A DNA stretch of 12,985 nt from Absicoccus intestinalis. Lineage in GTDB: Bacteria > Bacillota_I > Bacilli_A > Erysipelotrichales > Erysipelotrichaceae. Both the position numbers and the translations under genes were made by a program. Every line of letters starts with the position of its first letter. The stretch's first letter is position 1. Shown here one piece after another: positions 1 through 7,031 of the stretch. Under the pieces are notes generated by a model. That model had not been told where the DNA came from. It worked only from the letters and a program-made list of their open reading frames with translations, and did no database searches. The stretch lies in the NCBI RefSeq assembly GCF_033971885.1, contig NZ_JALBUS010000029.1, forward strand, positions 1-12,985, written 5' to 3'.

Positions 1-60
1 AAATTGACGTGTTTCTTGGTTTCCTGTTCAGTTTTCAAAGATCGTCACGCTTTCGCGTGC
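1..60 (-). ncRNA. 5' leader of a ribosomal RNA operon (partial, runs off left edge)
   Basis: Read on the minus strand, this is the transcribed leader that normally precedes 16S rRNA. Just after the predicted start near 60 comes a perfect hairpin at 46-59 (CACGC, GAAA loop, GCGTG). It is followed by a boxA-like antitermination segment at about 25-43 (GATCTTTGAAAACTGAACA on the minus strand), which closely resembles the sequence preceding 16S in Bacillus-type rRNA operons. The mature 16S is not inside the window and would begin further left. The same boxA-like text also occurs in 16S-23S spacers, but a promoter directly upstream argues for the operon start. The identification rests on recognition of the leader and promoter, not on any rRNA sequence. 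Confidence 0.72.
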
Positions 61-66
61 TCAGTT

Positions 67-119
67 ATATTATCAAATCTATCTGCCTTATGCAACCCCT
101 TTTTTTATCTTTTTTGCAT
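67..119 (-). promoter_or_regulatory. Strong rRNA-type promoter with UP-like A-tracts
   Basis: On the minus strand the -35 is TTGCAT (90-95) and the -10 is TAATAT (67-72), separated by exactly 17 nt, giving a start near position 60. Directly upstream, at about -41 to -60, lie runs of A (positions 100-119 read on the minus strand), the place and composition expected of an UP element contacting the RNA polymerase alpha subunit. This fits a growth-rate-controlled rRNA promoter and matches the boxA-like leader just downstream. Confidence 0.75.
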
Positions 120-121
120 TT

Positions 122-155
122 TTTTAAAAAAGAAGGTCGAAACCCTGTTTCGACC
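122..155 (-). terminator. Rho-independent terminator of the amylase-rpiB operon
   Basis: A 9-bp perfect stem (GGTCGAAAC at 135-143 pairing with GTTTCGACC at 147-155, 3-nt loop) is followed on the minus strand by a T-rich run (134-122, ttcttttttaaa). It begins 6 nt beyond the rpiB stop codon. The A/T run behind the stem directly abuts the UP-like region of the rRNA promoter, so the two elements nearly overlap. Confidence 0.85.
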
Positions 156-161
156 GACTAT

Positions 162-608
162 TTATTGATTCTGTTCAATCTCTGTGATCTTTTCAATTCT
201 ACGTTTATGACGTTCTCCATTACTGAAAGGTGTTGATAAAAACGTGTGGACAATATCCTTTGCGGTCTCAATGCCAATGATTCGTTGTCCCATCGCAAGC
301 ACATTCGCATCATTATGTTCTCGCGTCAAGCGTGCCATAGTGGTATTGGTACACAATCCACAACGAATTCCTTTAACTTTATTGGCCGCAATTGAAATAC
401 CAATGCCTGTACCACAAATCACAATGCCCTTTTCCGCTTCACCCGCTACGACCTTATCCGCAACCGCTTTTCCATAATCGGGATAATCGCAACTATCGGT
501 ACTATTCGTACCACAATCGATAACTTCATGTCCTTCTTCGATCAACATGGCTTTGATCGTATCTTTATACTCCACTGCACCATGATCATTTCCAATCGCA
601 ATTTTCAT
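162..608 (-). CDS. rpiB: Ribose-5-phosphate isomerase B
   Basis: Interconverts ribose 5-phosphate and ribulose 5-phosphate in the cytoplasmic non-oxidative pentose phosphate pathway. The 148-residue length is normal for RpiB/LacAB proteins. Visible family features are the N-terminal GNDHG (residues 6-10), the catalytic-cysteine loop CGTGIG with Cys65, the EHND segment with His98, the GQR turn (107-109), and the phosphate-binding arginines in GERHKRRI (Arg133, Arg137). One complete protein fits RpiB better than the paired LacA/LacB subunits of galactose 6-phosphate isomerase, though the superfamily also contains allose isomerases. The ATG at 608 directly follows the amylase stop codon (609-611). 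Its Shine-Dalgarno (GAGGAGGTC) lies inside the last amylase codons, so the two are probably translationally coupled. A terminator follows the gene. Confidence 0.93.
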   Translation of the reverse strand: MKIAIGNDHGAVEYKDTIKAMLIEEGHEVIDCGTNSTDSCDYPDYGKAVADKVVAGEAEKGIVICGTGIGISIAANKVKGIRCGLCTNTTMARLTREHNDANVLAMGQRIIGIETAKDIVHTFLSTPFSNGERHKRRIEKITEIEQNQ

Positions 609-2054
609 TTATTTGACCTCCTCTTTCATTTTTTGTACGTCTGCCTGTCTTAAATATATACCACATTGACCATCCCGACAAACAAAAGTACCATTTCCAT
701 TTTCATCGATCCGAACTTCATTCCCAGTAATGATATCCTTAAAAGTTTCCTGGGGCATACCGACATGAAAGGTCTTTTGATTTCCATAACTATTGGTCAT
801 GACCACAACAATGGGATGCTCTGATTTGACCATCCAACCAATACAATGCCAATCATCAAATCGATCTTCGATATCCTCTTGTAGATAGTGTTTACGGATC
901 CAACACATTTGCGCCAAATGTGGAACGGGATCAATATGATCATGATCAATTCCATACAGATCGCCATAGAATACACAAGGCACTTTACATCGATACAATA
1001 GGATCAAAGCATAGGCATGGCTCTTAAACCATCCTTGGATCCAGGATTGCAACGCCTGCCCTGGTTGCGTATCATGATTATCCACGAAGGCAACGGCATA
1101 TTCCGGTTGTTGCTGGGAAAGGGTTCCTTGAAAGATCGTCGACATGTTGTAGCGATCATAACTGTTGGATGCATCAAACAAATGAAAGTGCAAAGGAACA
1201 TCAAATAGCGTCATACAATGATTACAATGATTCAAATATTGATTTAGATCATCGACATTGCCACTCCAATATTCACCAACCGCAAAAGGCGTCGTATGAG
1301 CAATTTCTCCCTGGGATCGTAACCATCCCTCAAAGAAAGAGAAATCAATGCTTTTACAAGCATCCAATCGATAACCATCCACCCTACACATCTGCCAATA
1401 CCATTTTCCCCATCGATAGAGTTCTTCGACAACCTTTGGATTGGAAAAATCTAAATCATCACCCATGATATAATCAAAATTATCATCTTCATGTGAAACA
1501 TTTTCATCCCATTGTTTCGTATTAAACTCCAATAATTCATTTCGCTTGGATAAAGCATCATAATCCGTTCCATCAAAACAATCCCAATTCCAGATAAAAT
1601 CAGAATATTTGCCGTTTCGTCCTGGAAACGTATATTTGGTCCATACTTCTACGGTTTCTTCATCGGAAAGGGCATGTTCTCGATGATTCCAATCCATTTG
1701 TCGTGCTTGGATCGTTTCTTTGGCATCCGCCCCCATGCGATGATTAAAGACAATATCCGCAATGACGGCCATACCCGCTTGATGACAGGCATCAATAGCT
1801 TGTTGATATTCTCGTTTGGTTCCATATTTTGTAGGGATCGTGCCTTTTTGATCAAACTCACCCAAATCGTACATATCATAGACACCATAACCCACATCGT
1901 TTTTTCCACTTGCTCCTTTGTAAGCAGGTGGCAACCATATTTTATCGAAGCCTATATTTGCCAATTTTTTGGCATTTTGACAAACTTGTCTCCATAGGGA
2001 ACCATCATTGGCTAGATACCATTCAAAATATTGAATCAATGTTGTTTTATTCAC
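609..2054 (-). CDS. amyA: Cytoplasmic alpha-amylase (GH13, BLA/AmyA-like)
   Basis: Hydrolyses internal alpha-1,4 bonds of maltodextrin, glycogen or starch. There is no signal peptide, so it should act in the cytoplasm like E. coli AmyA. I place the start at the GTG at 2054 (481 residues), because AGAGAGG lies about 9 nt upstream; an in-frame ATG at 2090 would place that site inside the gene and add 12 unrelated residues. With this start the GH13 residues fall on the Bacillus licheniformis amylase numbering: DIVFNH (100-105), nucleophile Asp231 in YRLDA, acid/base Glu261 in GEYW, and Asp328 in NHD. Likely Ca/Na/Ca ligands Asn104, Asp161, Asp183, Asp194, Asp200 and Asp202 are also present. It heads an operon with rpiB and diverges from gdhA across a shared region holding a CcpA-type site. 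Confidence 0.93.
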   Translation of the reverse strand: MNKTTLIQYFEWYLANDGSLWRQVCQNAKKLANIGFDKIWLPPAYKGASGKNDVGYGVYDMYDLGEFDQKGTIPTKYGTKREYQQAIDACHQAGMAVIADIVFNHRMGADAKETIQARQMDWNHREHALSDEETVEVWTKYTFPGRNGKYSDFIWNWDCFDGTDYDALSKRNELLEFNTKQWDENVSHEDDNFDYIMGDDLDFSNPKVVEELYRWGKWYWQMCRVDGYRLDACKSIDFSFFEGWLRSQGEIAHTTPFAVGEYWSGNVDDLNQYLNHCNHCMTLFDVPLHFHLFDASNSYDRYNMSTIFQGTLSQQQPEYAVAFVDNHDTQPGQALQSWIQGWFKSHAYALILLYRCKVPCVFYGDLYGIDHDHIDPVPHLAQMCWIRKHYLQEDIEDRFDDWHCIGWMVKSEHPIVVVMTNSYGNQKTFHVGMPQETFKDIITGNEVRIDENGNGTFVCRDGQCGIYLRQADVQKMKEEVK

Positions 2055-2078
2055 AAATCGACACCTCTCTATACATAT

Positions 2079-2107
2079 AGGATACCACATCTTGAAAACA
2101 ATGAAAA
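2079..2107 (-). promoter_or_regulatory. Possible amylase-rpiB promoter
   Basis: On the minus strand TTTTCA (2102-2107) and TATCCT (2079-2084) are separated by 17 nt, predicting a start near 2072 and a leader of about 18 nt that still contains the AGAGAGG ribosome site before the GTG start. Both boxes are only partial matches, so this is the best available candidate rather than a clear promoter. Confidence 0.4.
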
Positions 2108-2121
2108 AAGATGAAAAGTAC

Positions 2122-2135
2122 TGTAAACCGTTTCA
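2122..2135. promoter_or_regulatory. Candidate cre site (CcpA operator)
   Basis: TGTAAACCGTTTCA matches the catabolite-responsive element consensus TGWAANCGNTNWCA at all but one position, and its reverse complement also has a single mismatch, as expected for an imperfect dyad. It lies between the divergent amylase and gdhA genes. It overlaps the predicted gdhA -35 region and sits about 50-63 bp upstream of the predicted amylase start. Amylases and catabolic glutamate dehydrogenases are known CcpA targets in Bacillus, which supports the functional reading. Confidence 0.6.
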
Positions 2136-2150
2136 TGAATATGATATATT
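2122..2150 (+). promoter_or_regulatory. gdhA promoter with extended -10
   Basis: TATATT at 2145-2150 is preceded by TGA (2142-2144), giving an extended -10. The -35 at 17 nt spacing (TGTAAA, 2122-2127) is poor and coincides with the cre-like site. The predicted start near 2157 gives a leader of about 26 nt carrying a strong AGGAGGA ribosome site (2171-2177). Confidence 0.5.
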
Positions 2151-2182
2151 AATCGCGGAATCAATATTCCAGGAGGAAATTC

Positions 2183-3514
2183 ATGACAGATTTAAATGCT
2201 ATTTACGAAACTGTTAAGAAAAGAAATCCCAATGACATTGAATTCCTTGAAGCGGTAGAAGAAGTATTCCGTTCTTTGGAAATCATCCAGGAAGTTCATC
2301 CAGAAAAATTGGATGACGATGTGATGAAACGTTTGGTTGAACCTGAACGTCAAATCATTTTCCGTGTTCCTTGGGTCGATGACAATGGTGTGACACAAGT
2401 CAATCGTGGTTATCGTATTGAATTTAATTCAGCAATTGGTCCTTACAAAGGTGGACTTCGTTTCCATCCATCCGTAAATGTAAGTATCATCAAATTCTTA
2501 GGATTTGAACAAATCTTCAAGAATGCCTTGACGACATTACCTATGGGCGGTGGCAAAGGTGGATCGGATTTCGATCCAAAAGGAAAAAGTGATGCAGAAG
2601 TTATGCGTTTTTGCCAAAGCTTCATGACGGAGTTGTATCGTCATATTGGACCAGACACAGATGTTCCTGCTGGAGATATCGGTGTTGGTGGTCGTGAAGT
2701 GGGTTATTTATTTGGTCAATACAAACGTTTGAAAAACGAATGGAGCGGTGTATTGACAGGTAAAGGATTAACTTTTGGTGGCTCTTTGATTCGTACCGAA
2801 GCAACCGGTTATGGATTATGTTACTATACCGAAGCTTTGTTGGAAGACAATGGTACTACATTTGAAGGCAAGACCGTATGTATTTCTGGTAGTGGTAATG
2901 TTGCCATCTATGCTTGTGAAAAAGCAACGCAATTAGGTGCAAAAGTTGTCACAATGTCCGATTCCAATGGATTTGTATACGATCCAAATGGTATCGACCT
3001 AGATCTAGTCAAAGACATCAAAGAAGTTCGTCGTGGACGCATCAAAGAATATGTAGAAAAACATCCAGAAGCAACTTATACGCCAGGTGCTCGTCCTTGG
3101 AATATCAAATGTGATATTGCCTTACCATGTGCAACACAAAACGAAGTCAGCTTACATGATGCACAGAACTTAGTTGCCAATGGTGTATTCGCCCTTTGCG
3201 AGGGTGCGAACATGCCAACAACGCCAGAAGCGATCGATTACTTAAAAGAACATGGTGTATTCTATGCACCAGGTAAAGCGTCCAATGCCGGTGGTGTAGC
3301 TTGTTCTGGATTGGAAATGTCACAAAACGCACAACACTTATCATGGACAGCTGAAGAAGTCGACACTCGTTTACACGATATCATGGTCAACATCTTCAAT
3401 ACTTGTCGTGATACAGCCAAAGAATATGGTCATGAAAAAGACTATGTTGTTGGTGCAAACATTGCGTCTTTCTTAAAGATTGCCGAAGCAATGAAGGCAC
3501 AAGGCACGGTTTAA
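2183..3514 (+). CDS. gdhA: Glutamate dehydrogenase, NADP-type
   Basis: Reversibly aminates 2-oxoglutarate to glutamate in the cytoplasm, linking ammonia to carbon metabolism. The 443 residues match hexameric bacterial GDH. Key residues fall at the same numbers as in the Clostridium symbiosum enzyme: Lys89 (GPYKGG), Lys113, Lys125 (GGGKGG), catalytic Asp165 (PAGDIG) and Ser380. The Rossmann-fold glycine motif is GSGNVA at 236-241. After the second strand comes SDSNG (259-263), resembling the NADP-dependent E. coli enzyme rather than the NAD enzyme, so EC 1.4.1.4 is more likely; cofactor choice is inference. The ATG has a strong AGGAGGA site 5 nt upstream. It is a single-gene unit with its own promoter, a possible CcpA site and a terminator, divergent from the amylase. 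Confidence 0.95.
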   Translation: MTDLNAIYETVKKRNPNDIEFLEAVEEVFRSLEIIQEVHPEKLDDDVMKRLVEPERQIIFRVPWVDDNGVTQVNRGYRIEFNSAIGPYKGGLRFHPSVNVSIIKFLGFEQIFKNALTTLPMGGGKGGSDFDPKGKSDAEVMRFCQSFMTELYRHIGPDTDVPAGDIGVGGREVGYLFGQYKRLKNEWSGVLTGKGLTFGGSLIRTEATGYGLCYYTEALLEDNGTTFEGKTVCISGSGNVAIYACEKATQLGAKVVTMSDSNGFVYDPNGIDLDLVKDIKEVRRGRIKEYVEKHPEATYTPGARPWNIKCDIALPCATQNEVSLHDAQNLVANGVFALCEGANMPTTPEAIDYLKEHGVFYAPGKASNAGGVACSGLEMSQNAQHLSWTAEEVDTRLHDIMVNIFNTCRDTAKEYGHEKDYVVGANIASFLKIAEAMKAQGTV

Positions 3515-3522
3515 TTGTTTCT

Positions 3523-3551
3523 AGAACGCATTTCGATGCGTTCTTTTTTTT
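3523..3551 (+). terminator. gdhA terminator
   Basis: AGAACGCAT (3523-3531) pairs with ATGCGTTCT (3536-3544) around a TTCG tetraloop, followed by an uninterrupted T-run to 3551. The T-run occupies the -35 region of the next gene's promoter, whose -10 begins only 13 nt later. Confidence 0.9.
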
Positions 3552-3563
3552 CGCCGTTTGTTG

Positions 3564-3569
3564 TATACT
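3564..3569 (+). promoter_or_regulatory. -10 box positioned for a leaderless mRNA
   Basis: TATACT (5 of 6 matches to TATAAT) ends exactly 6 nt before the ATG at 3576, so the canonical +1 is the A of the start codon. No Shine-Dalgarno is present. The -35 at 17 nt (TTCTTT, 3541-3546) is weak and lies within the preceding terminator. Confidence 0.5.
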
Positions 3570-3575
3570 ATCCCT

Positions 3576-4238
3576 ATGAATCGAGCCAAACAAACTTCAG
3601 AATCCATTGAATTAGCTATTTTTCTAGCGATGAGCGGCGGCCTGATGGATGCCTATTCGTATTTATTACGAGGCCAAGTTTTCGCCAATGCGCAAACCGG
3701 TAACATTCTCTTATTTGGAGTCTATGCTTCCAACGGACAATGGAATCATTGCCTGCACTATGCCTTTCCTATCTTGTTTTTTTGTTTTGGTATTGCCCTT
3801 TGTGAGATCATTCATGTCCACAAGATCCATTTTATGCATTGGCGACAATTTACCCTGCTCATTGAAATTTTATTATTGGCCATGGTCTCAATGATACCAT
3901 TGCATAATAATCTGCTGGCCAATTCGTTAACTTCCTTAGCTTGTGGCATTCAAGTCCAAGCCTTTCGTAAATTGCATGGTAATAGCTTTGCGACCACGAT
4001 GTGTATTGGGAATATTCGTAGCGGTACGCATCATTTGATTCACTTTTTTTATGAGAAAGATAGACAAAGTCTAGAACGTGCTTTACTCTATTATTTTGTG
4101 ATCCTTTGTTTTGTTGTCGGTGCTATTCTTGGAAATTGGTGCTTACCTCACCTACAAGAAAAAACCATCTTGGTCAGTTGTGTTTTATTAGCCATCGCAT
4201 TAATGATCATGTATATCGATCGCGAAGGAAGCAAATAG
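3576..4238 (+). CDS. DUF1275 (YoaK-type) membrane protein
   Basis: An integral membrane protein of the DUF1275/YoaK family; no biochemical function is established for the family, so none is assigned. The 221-residue length is typical. The conserved N-terminal part is clear: SGGLMDAYSYL (residues 20-30) then FANAQTGNILLFG (36-48). A second conserved patch, centred on FRKLHGNSFATT and IGNIRSG, lies past the middle and looks like the repeat-like second half. About six hydrophobic segments are seen, ending in a basic tail. I chose the ATG at 3576 over an in-frame TTG at 3558 because the TTG would lie upstream of the -10 box's transcript start and has no ribosome site. The TAG stop forms part of the mntP ribosome site, so the two genes form an operon. 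Confidence 0.85.
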   Translation: MNRAKQTSESIELAIFLAMSGGLMDAYSYLLRGQVFANAQTGNILLFGVYASNGQWNHCLHYAFPILFFCFGIALCEIIHVHKIHFMHWRQFTLLIEILLLAMVSMIPLHNNLLANSLTSLACGIQVQAFRKLHGNSFATTMCIGNIRSGTHHLIHFFYEKDRQSLERALLYYFVILCFVVGAILGNWCLPHLQEKTILVSCVLLAIALMIMYIDREGSK

Positions 4239-4247
4239 GAGGAAATT

Positions 4248-4811
4248 ATGGATCCATTATCAATCATCTTATGTGGAATTGGTTTAGCTATGGATGCAAG
4301 TGCTGTTTCCATCGCCAAAGGAATGTCTTTAGCCAAAGAACACATCAATGAATACGCTATAAAATTAGGTTTAGCTTTTGGCTTTTTCCAAGGCGCTATG
4401 CCTTTAGCTGGTTATTACATTGGTTCTCATTTCGCAAAATATATCACTTCTATTGATCATTGGATTGCTTTTATTTTACTATCGATCATTGGAATGAACA
4501 TGATTCGCGAAAGCAAAGAAAAAGATGAAGATGCTCCTATGGTCCACTCCATCTCTTGGAAAGTCATTCTGGTTTTAGCTATTGCCACCAGCATTGATGC
4601 ACTCGCTGTTGGCGTTACCTTAGCTTTCTTACATGTCAATGTTTGGTTAGCCGTTAGTCTTTTTGCCTTGATCACTTTTGTTCTCTCGTTTGCGAGTGTC
4701 AAATTAGGCAAGAAACTGGGTTCATTATTTCAAGCCTATGCCGAACGATTGGGCGGTATCATTCTGATCGTATTGGGAATCAAGATCTTAATCGAACATT
4801 TATTCTTCTGA
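4248..4811 (+). CDS. mntP: Manganese efflux pump MntP
   Basis: An inner-membrane Mn2+ exporter of the MntP (YebN, formerly DUF204) family. At 187 residues it has the normal size, with about six membrane helices arranged as two inverted halves. Each half carries the diagnostic aspartate motif: AMDASAVSIAKG with Asp16, and TSIDALAVG with Asp117, equivalent to the functional aspartates of the E. coli pump. A short charged loop (residues 87-98) separates the halves. The ATG is preceded by AGGAGG overlapping the upstream stop codon (9-nt gap). No manganese-sensing yybP-ykoY riboswitch is visible upstream, so any metal control would act on the upstream promoter. The last 12 bp overlap the 3' end of the convergent dbpA, and its terminator lies inside dbpA. 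Confidence 0.92.
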   Translation: MDPLSIILCGIGLAMDASAVSIAKGMSLAKEHINEYAIKLGLAFGFFQGAMPLAGYYIGSHFAKYITSIDHWIAFILLSIIGMNMIRESKEKDEDAPMVHSISWKVILVLAIATSIDALAVGVTLAFLHVNVWLAVSLFALITFVLSFASVKLGKKLGSLFQAYAERLGGIILIVLGIKILIEHLFF

Positions 4812-6182
4812 TCTGGCACGTTCTACACGAACGTGTTTTTTCTTAACTTGATGTAAATTCTTTAAAACAAGATGACCCTTATTATGTAAGATATCGACAA
4901 ACGATTGATGATCCTGGACTTGGATCACTCCAATATCATCCATCGTCATGCCATCTATAGCGCATAAAGCCCCAACAATATCTCCAGGCCGGATCTTCTT
5001 TGATTTTCCCGCTGTGATATATATCTTCATGACATCTTCACGCACTTTCGCATCTTTATTTTCCCGTTTTCGATGACTTGAAGTCAAAACAGCTAGGCGC
5101 CAAGGCGCCAAATCAACATCACTTGTCCATAAAGGCATCGCATGATCATAAGTTTGTCCAGGCTCAATAAAAGTAATGGCTTTGCCTTTTTCGTAAATAC
5201 GGCCACTTCGACCAATCCGATGCGTGTAAATGATTTTTGAATCGGGTTGATCATAATTTATGACTAGATCCACTTTTTCAATATCGATTCCCCGTGCCAA
5301 AATATCGGTCGCAATCAAGATTCGAACCCTTCCTTGTTCAAATGCTTGCAACGTTTCTTTTCGTTGGGATTGTTCCATGCCAGCATGCATACGAAAAACC
5401 GAAATGCCATATAAAGAAAGATATTCATATAAAGCATCGACCCGATCTTTGGTTGCACAAAAAATGATGCACGTATCGGGAAGCTCTTTTTGCAGCACTT
5501 CTAAACAAGTTGCTGGCTTGTTTGCATCTGCAACCATGATCCGATAAGAAGCGATTTGATGATTGGTAGGATCCACATGGATCACTGGTGCCCCTTTCAT
5601 ATGTTTTTGTACAAACGCTTGTACAGAGGGGCCTATCGTCGCACTCACCAAGACAATGGTCTCTGGTTGCAGATGGTCCATGATCCATTCGATACGTTCG
5701 ATAAAATCGGTATTTAATAATGCATCCGCTTCATCTAAAACAAAATATTTGATCTTTTCATACGAAAAACTATCTTGCACCATATGATCATAGACACGTC
5801 CGGGTGTTCCAACAACGATATGTGTTCGTTGTGCCAAATCCTCTTTTTGCAGATCAAACGATTGTTTTCCAATCAAAGTGACACATTTCACTTTCTTATA
5901 CGTCCCCAATAAGGCCAATTCTTTCTCGATCTGCATGGATAGCTCACGCGTTGGTGCTAATACCAATGCTTGGGGATCGTGTTGATCAATCACAAGATCT
6001 TGTTCCATGCCAATGCCATAAGCTAGGGTCTTGCCAGAACCGGTTCTTGATTGGACCACACAGCTTGTATGTGCCAACAAAATCGGAATGACAGCCGCTT
6101 GAATGGGCATTAATTGTGTATACCCCATGCGCACAATGCTTTGTTTCAAGGATCCATCAATGGATAAGTCTTCAAATTTCAT
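4800..6182 (-). CDS. dbpA: ATP-dependent RNA helicase DbpA (DEAD-box)
   Basis: A DEAD-box RNA helicase of the DbpA/YxiN type, which remodels 23S rRNA around hairpin 92 during late 50S assembly. From the ATG at 6182 it has 460 residues, the usual size. Motifs in order: Q-motif GYTQLMPIQ (20-28), Walker A TGSGKT (47-52), PTREL (77-81), TPGR (126-129), DEAD (150-153), SAT (180-182), ARGID (296-300) and HRIGRSGR (321-328). The C-terminal part (about 385-456, with KIYITAGKSKKIRPGDIVGA) is the DbpA RNA-binding domain, separating it from CshA/CshB-type helicases. An in-frame ATG at 6293 would add 37 unrelated residues and lies upstream of the promoter, so I reject it. The real start has no ribosome site and appears leaderless. 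No terminator of its own is visible downstream. Confidence 0.93.
   Translation of the reverse strand: MKFEDLSIDGSLKQSIVRMGYTQLMPIQAAVIPILLAHTSCVVQSRTGSGKTLAYGIGMEQDLVIDQHDPQALVLAPTRELSMQIEKELALLGTYKKVKCVTLIGKQSFDLQKEDLAQRTHIVVGTPGRVYDHMVQDSFSYEKIKYFVLDEADALLNTDFIERIEWIMDHLQPETIVLVSATIGPSVQAFVQKHMKGAPVIHVDPTNHQIASYRIMVADANKPATCLEVLQKELPDTCIIFCATKDRVDALYEYLSLYGISVFRMHAGMEQSQRKETLQAFEQGRVRILIATDILARGIDIEKVDLVINYDQPDSKIIYTHRIGRSGRIYEKGKAITFIEPGQTYDHAMPLWTSDVDLAPWRLAVLTSSHRKRENKDAKVREDVMKIYITAGKSKKIRPGDIVGALCAIDGMTMDDIGVIQVQDHQSFVDILHNKGHLVLKNLHQVKKKHVRVERARSEE
4817..4841 (+). terminator. mntP terminator embedded in the dbpA coding sequence
   Basis: CACGTTC (4817-4823) pairs with GAACGTG (4829-4835) around a 5-nt loop and is followed by six Ts (4836-4841). 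It begins 5 nt after the mntP stop. The whole element lies within the final codons of the convergent dbpA, encoding its KKKHVRVERA tail. It is directional: the minus strand has no T-run after the stem. Confidence 0.85.
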
Positions 6183-6188
6183 GATTTT

Positions 6189-6217
6189 ATTGTACGCAAC
6201 TTCATTTTGATTCGCAA
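6189..6217 (-). promoter_or_regulatory. dbpA promoter, leaderless geometry
   Basis: On the minus strand TTGCGA (6212-6217) and TACAAT (6189-6194) are 17 nt apart. Six nt (AAAATC) separate the -10 from the ATG at 6182, placing the canonical +1 on the A of the start codon. No Shine-Dalgarno is seen. Confidence 0.65.
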
Positions 6218-6219
6218 GA

Positions 6220-6248
6220 TGGACCCACATCTGATTATTTTGTATACT
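6220..6248 (+). promoter_or_regulatory. Promoter of the ThrE-type exporter genes
   Basis: TGGACC (6220-6225) and TATACT (6243-6248) are separated by 17 nt, giving a start near 6255 and a leader of about 15 nt that contains GAGAGG (6259-6264) 5 nt before the ATG. The -35 lies only 2 bp from the -35 of the divergent dbpA promoter. The -10 context ttgtatactat is identical to that of the DUF1275 gene. Confidence 0.6.
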
Positions 6249-6269
6249 ATGGATGTATGAGAGGTCCTT

Positions 6270-7022
6270 ATGGAAAATCAAATGGATAATCAATATTTGA
6301 CGATTGCGATGGATGTCGGTGAAATGCTTTTAAAATACGGAGCCGAAACCAGTCGAATTGAAGATACGATTCGCCGCATTTGTACGGCCTATGGTGCGAG
6401 CAGAGTCGATGTATTCTCCATTACGGTCAATATCGAAACGACCATGCACATGGGATATGATACCTATACCCAGAATCGACGGATCCGAAGTTCCAAAATG
6501 GATACGGAAAGGCTTAGTGCCCTAAATCAATTATCGCGTGATATTTGCGAAAAGAAGCCTTCTTTGATGACGGTTGAAAACCAATTGAAAGTCATCGAGG
6601 CCATGCCGAATTATTCTTATTCCTTCCAAATGGCATCTTATGCTCTGATTTCTGGTTCTTTTTGTCTTTTCTTTGGGGGAACCCTACAAGATATGATAGC
6701 GGCTTCGATCATTGGTGCATTATTGAAACCAGTTGAAACCTGTGTGCAACGCTATTCACAAAATAAGCTATTCATCGCATTAGCTTGGTCATTGGCAGGT
6801 GGACTTTTGAATGCTTTATTTCTTTATATAGGCATTGGCCAACATTACGATCTGATTGCTATAGGCAATATCATGATCTTGATTCCTGGTTTGGCTTTCA
6901 CCAATGGCTTGCGTGATTTATTTGTCGGTGATTCGATCACGGGACTCATTCATCTCGTAGAAGCCATCATTGTGGCCATTTGTATTGCGTTAGGCTTTGT
7001 GTTTGTGCAATCGTTTTTCTGA
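6270..7022 (+). CDS. Threonine/serine exporter ThrE-type, large subunit (DUF1212)
   Basis: The N-terminal half of a split ThrE-family exporter, the YjjP-like DUF1212 component. In Corynebacterium ThrE both halves are fused in one protein that exports threonine and serine. Residues 1 to about 112 form a soluble domain with the conserved MLLKYGAETSRIED (20-32) and an interior R/K-rich segment. About five membrane helices follow, and the signature ILIPGLAFTNGLRDLFVGD (203-221) lies before the last helix. The 250-residue length fits the split form. The ATG at 6270 is chosen because GAGAGG sits 5 nt upstream; the ATG at 6282 is too far. The next gene supplies the partner half and its ribosome site overlaps this gene's stop codon. 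The actual substrate is inference from the family. Confidence 0.88.
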   Translation: MENQMDNQYLTIAMDVGEMLLKYGAETSRIEDTIRRICTAYGASRVDVFSITVNIETTMHMGYDTYTQNRRIRSSKMDTERLSALNQLSRDICEKKPSLMTVENQLKVIEAMPNYSYSFQMASYALISGSFCLFFGGTLQDMIAASIIGALLKPVETCVQRYSQNKLFIALAWSLAGGLLNALFLYIGIGQHYDLIAIGNIMILIPGLAFTNGLRDLFVGDSITGLIHLVEAIIVAICIALGFVFVQSFF

Positions 7023-7031
7023 GGTATATCT

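Noticed and set aside
9..236. A 75-codon plus-strand reading frame at the left edge
   Set aside because: It covers the rRNA leader, promoter and terminator on the other strand, is low-complexity, and has no ribosome site.
4239..4247. Expected manganese riboswitch (yybP-ykoY) upstream of mntP
   Set aside because: Only 9 nt separate mntP from the preceding gene, and nothing matching that fold is seen near the DUF1275 start.
6183..6293. A 37-codon N-terminal extension of dbpA starting at ATG 6293
   Set aside because: It lies across and upstream of the dbpA promoter, overlaps the exporter gene start, and the added residues do not resemble DEAD-box N-termini.
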